44,804 nt of DNA from Thermoleophilia bacterium (lineage in GTDB: Bacteria > Actinomycetota > Thermoleophilia > Gaiellales > Gaiellaceae): contig JADGPE010000005.1 in the NCBI GenBank assembly GCA_017882605.1, positions 1-44,804 on the forward strand, written 5' to 3'. The notes under the pieces are model-generated. The model did not search any database. It had not been told where the DNA came from and saw nothing but the letters and a program-made list of their open reading frames with translations. Below, in pieces: positions 39,543-44,804 of the stretch (position 1 is the first letter of the stretch; each line of letters begins with the position of its first letter). The position numbers were made by a program, and so were the translations under genes.

Positions 39543-40800
39543 CGCCGAGCGCGTGCCTTGGGACGAACAGCTCGCGCTCGACGCTGCGAGCTTCCGCGAA
39601 CAGCTCGCCTATCTCCTCGAACGTTCGCCGTTCTACCGCGAGAAGCTTGCCGGCTTCGGCAGCGCCGTCGGGGTCGGTGAGATCGCGCAGTTGCCGCTCA
39701 CCGAGAAGCCCGAGGTGAAGGCGACCTGCACGCCGGCGAGACCATTCGGTGCGCACCTCTGCGTCGAGCCGTCGGACCTCGTCCGCATCTACTCGACGAG
39801 CGGCACGACCGGGACGCCGAGCTACATCCCGCTCACCGAGAGCGACCTCGACAACTGGGTGACGGGCTCCGCCCGCAGTTATGGGGCGTCGGGCCTTGCC
39901 CGTGGCCAGCGCGTCGTCACGACCTACAACGCCGGCCCGTTCGTGGCCGGCGCCGCGCTCGATGCCTTTGCGCGACTCGGCGTCTGCCACATTCCCGTCG
40001 GCATGGGCCACAGCGAACGCGTGCTGCTCGCAATCGAACAGTTGGAGCCCGACGCGGTCGTGCTGACACCGTCGTACGCGGCGTACCTCGTCGAGCTGGG
40101 CGATCTGCGCGGGTCGAGCGTCACGCGGGTCCTCGTGGCGGGCGAGCCGGGTGGAGGGGAGCCCGCATTCCGCGCAGCCCTCGAGGACGGGTGGGGCGCA
40201 CGTGTGACGGAGGCGATGGGAATCGGCGACATCGGCCCGTCGCTCTGGGGCGAGTGTGAAGAGCAGTCGGGCATGCACCTCGGTGCGCGCGGCTTCGTGC
40301 ACGCGGAGTTGATCGATCCCGAGACGGGCGAGGCGCGCGAGTGGCGCGACGGCGCGACCGGCGAGCTCGTGCTCACGCATCTGCGGCACCAGGCCGCGCC
40401 GCTCCTGCGCTTCCGCACGCGCGACCACGTCGAGGTGTGGACGAGTCCCTGCCCCTGCGGACGTACGGCGCCTCGCGTCCGTTGCCTCGGCCGAACCGAC
40501 GACATGCTGATCGTCCGCGGCGTCAACGTCTTCCCCTCGGCGGTCCGCGAAGTGGTCAGCGGGTTCGCGCCGGCGGTCAGCGGGCGCATCCTCGTCAGGC
40601 CTCTGCGGGCGGGCGTGAAGCAGGAGCCGCCTTTGCCTGTCTCCGTCGAGCTGTCCCCCGATGCGGCGCCCGACGACGGGCTCGCTGCGCTGATCGGCGC
40701 GCGGCTGCGCGACGTGCTCGTCGTGCAGGTGGACGTCGAGCTCGTCCCGTGGGGCAGCTTGCAACGCAGCGAGTACAAGTCCAGACTGGTGGCCCGGTGA
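39535..40800 (+). CDS. PaaK-like adenylate-forming CoA ligase
   Basis: A 421-residue phenylacetate-CoA-ligase-like enzyme, activating a carboxylic acid with ATP and joining it to CoA. Marks: LLERSPFYREKLAGF at the N-terminus, the AMP loop IYSTSGTTGTPSYIPLTESD, ATP site TEAMGIGDIGPSLWGEC, GELVLTHLRHQAAPLLRFRT, and C-terminal hinge GRTDDMLIVRGVNVFPSAVR. The active lysine usually found late in PaaK is likely near the end (SEYKSRLV). Substrate unknown; its neighbour suggests the CoA ester goes to the lyase. Confidence 0.85.
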   Translation: MTDAERVPWDEQLALDAASFREQLAYLLERSPFYREKLAGFGSAVGVGEIAQLPLTEKPEVKATCTPARPFGAHLCVEPSDLVRIYSTSGTTGTPSYIPLTESDLDNWVTGSARSYGASGLARGQRVVTTYNAGPFVAGAALDAFARLGVCHIPVGMGHSERVLLAIEQLEPDAVVLTPSYAAYLVELGDLRGSSVTRVLVAGEPGGGEPAFRAALEDGWGARVTEAMGIGDIGPSLWGECEEQSGMHLGARGFVHAELIDPETGEAREWRDGATGELVLTHLRHQAAPLLRFRTRDHVEVWTSPCPCGRTAPRVRCLGRTDDMLIVRGVNVFPSAVREVVSGFAPAVSGRILVRPLRAGVKQEPPLPVSVELSPDAAPDDGLAALIGARLRDVLVVQVDVELVPWGSLQRSEYKSRLVAR

Positions 40801-41381
40801 TGAGGAAGCTCCAGAGTCAGGGCGTGCACCACATCACGATCGTCGGCGCCGGCCGTCAGACGTCGATCGACTTCTGGGAGGGCGTGCTCGGCATGCCGTT
40901 CGTCTTCGAGCAGCCGAACCTCGACAACGCAGCCGAAAGCCATCTCTACTTCGATCCCGGCGACGGACGGCTGATCACCGTGTTCACGAACGAAGAGCGC
41001 GAAGCCGACCCGACCCGCACCTCGACCGATCAGGGCTGCGTCCACCACATCGCGTTCTCGCTTTCGCAAGCCACGTTCCATCAGGCGGTCGAGCGGCTCG
41101 ACGAGCGCGGGATCCGCCACAGCGGCGTCAAGGACCGTGGCTTCATGGACTCGATCTACTTCGAGGACCCTCTGGGCCTCTTGATCGAGTTGGCGTCGTA
41201 CCGCTTCGAGCCGCCGTTCGGCTACACGCACGCCGATGTGCTGCTCGAGGCGCACAAGCTTCGAGTCGGGCGCAACGACTACAACATCGACCAGGAGCAT
41301 CTTGCGGATGCAGTCGAGGCGCTCGTGGCCCGGTCGCGCGCCTCGCTCTCGGACGACCGGTCCCCCAAAGACCCCTATTAG
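40800..41381 (+). CDS. VOC-family protein, possible extradiol dioxygenase
   Basis: A 193-residue glyoxalase/extradiol-dioxygenase fold with two paired motifs. Likely metal ligands are His10 or His11 (GVHHITIVG), His82 or His83 (CVHHIAFSL) and Glu130 (PLGLLIELASYRF), the 2-His-1-Glu triad of type I extradiol dioxygenases. LYFDPGDGRLITVF and GIRHSGVKDRGFMDSIYFED are in the expected positions. The start ATG 40800 is inside the ligase stop (TGATG). It may cleave an aromatic ring or another unsaturated substrate. Confidence 0.8.
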   Translation: MRKLQSQGVHHITIVGAGRQTSIDFWEGVLGMPFVFEQPNLDNAAESHLYFDPGDGRLITVFTNEEREADPTRTSTDQGCVHHIAFSLSQATFHQAVERLDERGIRHSGVKDRGFMDSIYFEDPLGLLIELASYRFEPPFGYTHADVLLEAHKLRVGRNDYNIDQEHLADAVEALVARSRASLSDDRSPKDPY

Positions 41382-41392
41382 CGGAGGAGCAC

Positions 41393-42091
41393 ATGGCTGC
41401 CACCACCACCATCAGCGTTCTCAAGCCGAGCGTCAACAACCTGACCGTTCGTATCTTCGTCCGCGCCGCCGGCCTCGAATTCGAAGAGATCGACATGTGG
41501 GGGAAGAAGGGCACAGACGAGTTCCTCGCCAAGGACCCAGCCGATCTCACGCCGCTCCTCGAGGACGAGGGACTGCCGCGGGGCTCGCTCTGGGAGAGCT
41601 GCGCGATCATGCAGTACCTCTGCAACAAGCACGGGCTCGACCGGTTCTACCCAACCGATCCGGCCGAGCGCGCGATGGTCGACAGCGCGATGTTCTACTT
41701 GATCGGGACGCTCTACCCGTACGTCGCGCGCGCCACCTATCCGGCGCTCAACTTCCCGCACTACGCCGGCGAGGTCGGCGCCTCCGATGCCGACGCGGAT
41801 GCGAAGGCGCGGGCGCAGGCCGCAGCCGAGGCTGCAGTCGCGCGGCCGCTCGAGGTCTACCGCACGTTCTTCCTCGAAGGCAGGACGTTCATCGGAGGCG
41901 ACACACCGTCGATCGCCGACATCCGGCTCGCCGCGACGCTCGAGTTCCTGCGCGCGATCGACTATGAGCTCCCTGCTTGGGCGGAGTCGTACCTCGCTGC
42001 GATGGAGTCGACGCTCGGTGACGCCTACACCGAACCTGCGAGCGACGTGCGCGGCTACGTGGCGAGCGTCAAGGCGCCGGCGGTGGCGTAG
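41393..42091 (+). CDS. Glutathione S-transferase-like protein
   Basis: A 232-residue GST-fold protein. GGAGGAG lies 3-9 nt before ATG 41393. The N-terminal thioredoxin half reads KPSVNNLTVRIFVRAAGLEF, then DLTPLLEDEGLPRGSLWESC, AIMQYLCNKHG with the ES-AI motif; the C-terminal helical half includes FIGGDTPSIADIRLAATLEF. The catalytic Ser/Tyr/Cys is not clear (SVNN at the usual position). Most actinobacteria make mycothiol, not glutathione, so the thiol cofactor is uncertain. It closes the operon. Confidence 0.85.
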   Translation: MAATTTISVLKPSVNNLTVRIFVRAAGLEFEEIDMWGKKGTDEFLAKDPADLTPLLEDEGLPRGSLWESCAIMQYLCNKHGLDRFYPTDPAERAMVDSAMFYLIGTLYPYVARATYPALNFPHYAGEVGASDADADAKARAQAAAEAAVARPLEVYRTFFLEGRTFIGGDTPSIADIRLAATLEFLRAIDYELPAWAESYLAAMESTLGDAYTEPASDVRGYVASVKAPAVA

Positions 42092-42106
42092 CGAAGCGGC
42101 TGCGGC

Positions 42107-42933
42107 TCAGAACAGGAAGCGCACGAGCAGCACGACTCCGACCACGACCGCGGCGAGCAGGCAGAGGCTGAGGAACGCGATCGCGAGGCCGCCGGCGGCG
42201 AGCTTCGGCAGTCCGGACGCCAGCTCCGCCGGGAAAGCGCCCGGGCCGACGAGTGCCTGCTCGATGCGGCTTTCGACGTAGGAGTTGATCCGCTGCTCGA
42301 GCCGGTGCTCGAAGTCGAGTGGTTCCTCGCCTTGCGTGCGCAGCGGCGGGAAGGTTGACGGCAGGCCGTCGACGTCGAGTTGGTAGAGGTGCTCCGGCTG
42401 GTCGATGTCCTTGAGCCGGTGCTGGCCGAGGTCGCGTTCGCGGACGCCTTCGGGGAGCGCCGTGCCGACGATCGCCGCCGTGGCGGCGGACAGGAGCACC
42501 TGGCCGCCGTGGCCGGCGGCGCAGATCCGGGCCGCGCGTACGACGTCGATACCGACGTAGCCTTCTTCGCCGACGACGGGCTCGCCGGTGTGCAGGCTCA
42601 TCCGGACGCACAGCGTGATGCCGTCCGGCCAGGTGTGTGACGCAAGCCGCTGTTGTGTCGCGACCGCCGCGGCGACTGCGTCGCGGGCGCGCGCAAAGGA
42701 GAAGAAGAACGCGTCGCCCTGCGTGTCCATCTCGACGCCGCTTCGTCTCAGGAACTCCTCCGAAGGATTCGGCGGTGATCCGCGACCACGCCGGCGTACC
42801 GGTCGCCGAGCCGCTTGAGCAGCTCCGTCGACCCTTCGATGTCGGTGAAGACGAAGGTGACGGTGCCCTGAGGCACGGACGGCTTTGTGCTCTCCTGCTC
42901 CCGCGCGGCTGCGGGATCGGTGTCGCCGGGCAT
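42107..42933 (-). pseudogene. Class III adenylate/guanylate cyclase with single-base frameshift
   Basis: The cyclase begins at ATG 42933 and reads GTVTFVFTDIEGSTELLKRL with the metal Asp, to ADHRRILRRSS and a stop at 42748. The rest continues in the next frame: EEFLRRSGVEMDTQGDAFFF with the second Asp, GYVGIDVVRAARICAAGHGG and QVLLSAATA. Restoring one G in CTTCGGAGGAG (about 42760) joins them as ILREEFLRRSG. The C-terminus has a membrane helix (LAIAFLSLCLLAAVVVGVVL) and LVRFLF, so the intact 275-residue enzyme would be membrane-anchored at its C-terminus. A TACAAC element lies 7 nt upstream. Confidence 0.85.
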
Positions 42934-43050
42934 GGAGACCGTTGTATCCCGGGGGCCGACCGCGTGTCCAGCGTCCCTTGACGATCCGGATGCAAGCGGT
43001 GGGCGTAAGGGTGAGAGCGAGGCGACATACCCACCTCCCCTCGCGCAAAC

Positions 43051-43103
43051 CGTGGGGCGCGGGCCGTGGTTTGTGACCCCTGGGCCACGGCTCCTGCCCC
43101 ACG
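43051..43103. promoter_or_regulatory. Structured element upstream of the GHMP kinase gene
   Basis: CGTGGGGC (43051-43058) pairs with GCCCCACG (43096-43103), and inside it GCCGTGG (43063-43069) pairs with CCACGGC (43085-43091) across a 4+4 internal loop and a 15-nt terminal loop. It lies in the 231-bp gap 42934-43164 between divergent genes, 61 nt before ATG 43165. The gap also contains GGTGGG/CCCACC (near 43000-43034). No known riboswitch was recognised. Confidence 0.4.
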
Positions 43104-43164
43104 TCAAGCCGAACGGGCGAAAGTTTCACTCGCCAGGCGCCGGTCGATCGGGGAGACTTCGCCC

Positions 43165-44490
43165 ATGGTGACGACGCCGGCCGTCGAACGTCCCTCGCGC
43201 CTTGATCCGGGCGACGCCGAGTCGTTCTGCCTCGACGTCGCCTCGAGTGCGTTCTTCGCCTCCGGCAGACCGGTCGCGGTCGCGCGCGCGCCGGGCCGGC
43301 TCGACATCCTCGGCGGGATCTCCGACTACTCCGGCGGGCTCGTGCTCGAGCTGCCGCTGCGTGTCGCAGCGCTCGCTGCCGCGCAGCCGGCCGAGGACGG
43401 GCGCGTGGTCGCCGTCAGCGGCGGACGGCGGATCGCAGCGGACGCAGACGCACTTGCGCACGCTTCGTTCGACGAGCTCGCGGCGACCTTCACCGGCCAG
43501 GACGCGTGGGGCGCGTACGTGCTCGGCCCCGTTGCGCTCCTCGTTCGCGAGCAGGGCCTACCGCTCGCCGGCCTGCGCGTGCTCATCTCCTCCTCGATCC
43601 CGGAGGCGAAGGGACTCGGCTCGTCGGCAGCCGTCGAGATCGCGGTCCTGCATGCCGTGACGGCCTGCCTCGGTGCGTCGCGCGCGTCGCGCGAGCTCGC
43701 GCTGCTCGCGCAACGCGCCGAGCAGATCTTCGCGGGCGCGCCGTGCGGCGCCATGGATCAGATGACCGTCATGTACGGCGAAGAAGGCGAACTGCTCGCT
43801 CTCCTGTGCCGTCCTGCCGAGATCGTCGCGTCCGTGCCGCTGCCGCCCACTCTCGCGGCCTGGGCGATCGACTCGGGGCTGCCGCACGCGGTCTCGGGCG
43901 ACGTCTATCGTCGGGTTCGCTGCGCGGCGTTCATGGGCTACGCACTGCTCGAGTGTGCAGCCGGCCATCTCGCGGAGCTCGAGCGCGACGACGTCAACGT
44001 TCGGTTGCTGCCGCCACGAATGCTCGGCGCCGACTTCCTCCGGTTGCGCGAGGGCATCACCGACCCGGTGAGCGCGGTCGAGCCGGCGGTCGAGTACGGA
44101 GTGCGTGCCGCGACGCTCTTCCCCCTCGAGGAGCACGCGCGGGCGCGCGAATTCCTCGCTCTCCTCGACGAGAAGGCGGACGACGACGCCTTCCGCCGGA
44201 TCGGTGAGCTCATGTACGAGTCGCACGCCGGCTATTCGCTCTGCGGTCTCGGCGCGCCGCGGACGGACGAGATCGTCGAAGTCGTAAGCGAAGCCGGCAT
44301 GCGCGAGGGGTTGATCGGAGCGCGGGTCAGCGGGGGAGGGAGCGGCGGCGCCGTCGTCGTTCTCGGGCGCCCGGAGGCGGAGCCGCGCGTACGCGCGATC
44401 GCCCAGTCCGTCGGCGCAGGTCTCGTCGGCGGGTCGTCACCGGGAGCCGCGCGCTTCGGCGTCCGTTTCGTGCACGGCCAAGCGTCCTGA
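43165..44490 (+). CDS. GHMP-family sugar kinase, galactokinase-like
   Basis: A 441-residue sugar kinase. Signature 1 is ARAPGRLDILGGISDYSGGL, resembling the galactokinase sugar site (APGRxxxxGxxxDY). The ATP loop is EAKGLGSSAAVEIAVLHAVT, the catalytic-region Asp is in CGAMDQMTVMYG, and motif 3 is ARVSGGGSGGAVVVL. Length is longer than galactokinase (about 380). It may act on galactose, galacturonate or arabinose. Adjacent DeoR-type regulator (convergent) is typical of sugar loci. Confidence 0.85.
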   Translation: MVTTPAVERPSRLDPGDAESFCLDVASSAFFASGRPVAVARAPGRLDILGGISDYSGGLVLELPLRVAALAAAQPAEDGRVVAVSGGRRIAADADALAHASFDELAATFTGQDAWGAYVLGPVALLVREQGLPLAGLRVLISSSIPEAKGLGSSAAVEIAVLHAVTACLGASRASRELALLAQRAEQIFAGAPCGAMDQMTVMYGEEGELLALLCRPAEIVASVPLPPTLAAWAIDSGLPHAVSGDVYRRVRCAAFMGYALLECAAGHLAELERDDVNVRLLPPRMLGADFLRLREGITDPVSAVEPAVEYGVRAATLFPLEEHARAREFLALLDEKADDDAFRRIGELMYESHAGYSLCGLGAPRTDEIVEVVSEAGMREGLIGARVSGGGSGGAVVVLGRPEAEPRVRAIAQSVGAGLVGGSSPGAARFGVRFVHGQAS

Positions 44491-44500
44491 AGCCGGTCAG

Positions 44501-44804
44501 CTAGCCCACGACGCGAACGTTGCAGCCGCGCTCCCGGAGCGCCTCGACCACCTCCGGATCGGCCGACCGGCCGGTGATGATCAAGTCGACGTCCGAAACG
44601 CTGCACAGCCGTGCCACCTCGACGCGGCCGAGCTTGCTCCCGTCGGCGAGCACGACCTTGCGCGTCGCCACGGCCAGCATCCGCTGCTTCACCGCGGCCT
44701 CGGGCAGGTTGATGTTCGTGACGCCTCCGATCGGGTCGAGGCCGTTGCAGCCGAGCAGCACCGTCTTGACCGAGATCTGGTCGAGGATGAGCGTCGCGAG
44801 CGGA
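44501..44804 (-). CDS. DeoR-family regulator, C-terminal part
   Basis: This frame continues beyond the right edge; 101 residues are visible. The sequence LATLILDQISVKTVLLGCNG, then GGVTNINLPEAAVKQRMLAV, SKLGRVEVARLCSVSDVDLI and ITGRSADPEVVEALRERGC matches the ligand-binding (DeoRC) domain of sugar-responsive repressors; the helix-turn-helix lies outside. Convergent with the sugar kinase gene, 10 bp away, it may control sugar use. Confidence 0.85.
   Translation of the reverse strand, partial: PLATLILDQISVKTVLLGCNGLDPIGGVTNINLPEAAVKQRMLAVATRKVVLADGSKLGRVEVARLCSVSDVDLIITGRSADPEVVEALRERGCNVRVVG

Noticed and set aside
42934-43164. Known riboswitch (TPP, cobalamin or c-di-GMP) before the sugar kinase
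   Set aside because: Conserved core sequences of these classes were not found by eye.

Overview
The window is a 44.8-kb stretch of high-GC chromosomal DNA that looks actinobacterial. Four things point that way: a CitA-type second citrate synthase, short overlapping operon junctions, frequent GTG/TTG starts, and many start codons lying 6-10 nt after a TAnnnT -10 element (leaderless promoters). The caa3-type oxidase set, the Rpf-like protein and overall protein similarity suggest the class Thermoleophilia (Gaiellales/Solirubrobacterales relatives). That placement is an inference from recognition, not from a tree. No tRNA, rRNA, CRISPR array or insertion sequence was seen.

Layout. 1-600: the 5' end of a large MalT/LAL-type ATPase regulator and a stand-alone LuxR helix-turn-helix. 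0.67-3.7 kb: malate dehydrogenase, a collapsed isocitrate dehydrogenase relic, a divergent CitA citrate synthase and a HEAT-repeat protein. 3.7-5.6 kb: a small zinc-ribbon protein and two overlapping Xer-like tyrosine recombinases. 5.6-15.5 kb: an M29 aminopeptidase, a second citrate synthase, PEP carboxykinase and a type-E succinate dehydrogenase (sdhA-sdhB-sdhE), followed by a phosphoesterase, an Asp23-like protein and a GNAT-like protein. 15.4-18.5 kb (minus): aspartokinase, aspartate-semialdehyde dehydrogenase and a sugar isomerase. 18.5-24 kb: recR, tandem REP-like repeats, a 29-residue lipoprotein, and ybaB-dnaX joined to a two-component system.

24-30 kb is a terminal-oxidase locus: a CoxB-like cupredoxin, coxB, coxA, coxC, ctaG, a 38-residue membrane peptide and SCO1. 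30-34 kb (minus) holds a DUF1684 protein, a GH130 glycosidase and a glycosyltransferase fused to an alpha/alpha-barrel-like half. 34-38.7 kb holds an Rpf-like protein, an alcohol dehydrogenase, a small gene behind an attenuator-like hairpin, a luciferase-like oxidoreductase and an ABC exporter. 38.8-42.1 kb is the least explained unit: a citryl-CoA-lyase-like protein, a PaaK-like CoA ligase, a VOC protein and a GST-like protein in one tight operon. 42.1-44.8 kb holds a frameshifted class III cyclase, a GHMP kinase and a DeoR-type regulator cut by the edge.

The physiology is aerobic: TCA-cycle genes plus PEP carboxykinase feed an unusual succinate:quinone reductase and a haem-copper oxidase. 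Points most worth checking: the oxidase subunit I lacks both canonical proton-channel residues by eye alignment; three citrate-synthase-fold proteins carry Asp, Glu and Ser at the catalytic acid position; the four-gene lyase/ligase operon has no obvious named pathway; icd and the cyclase are damaged, which may be real or an assembly artefact; and leaderless promoters recur throughout.
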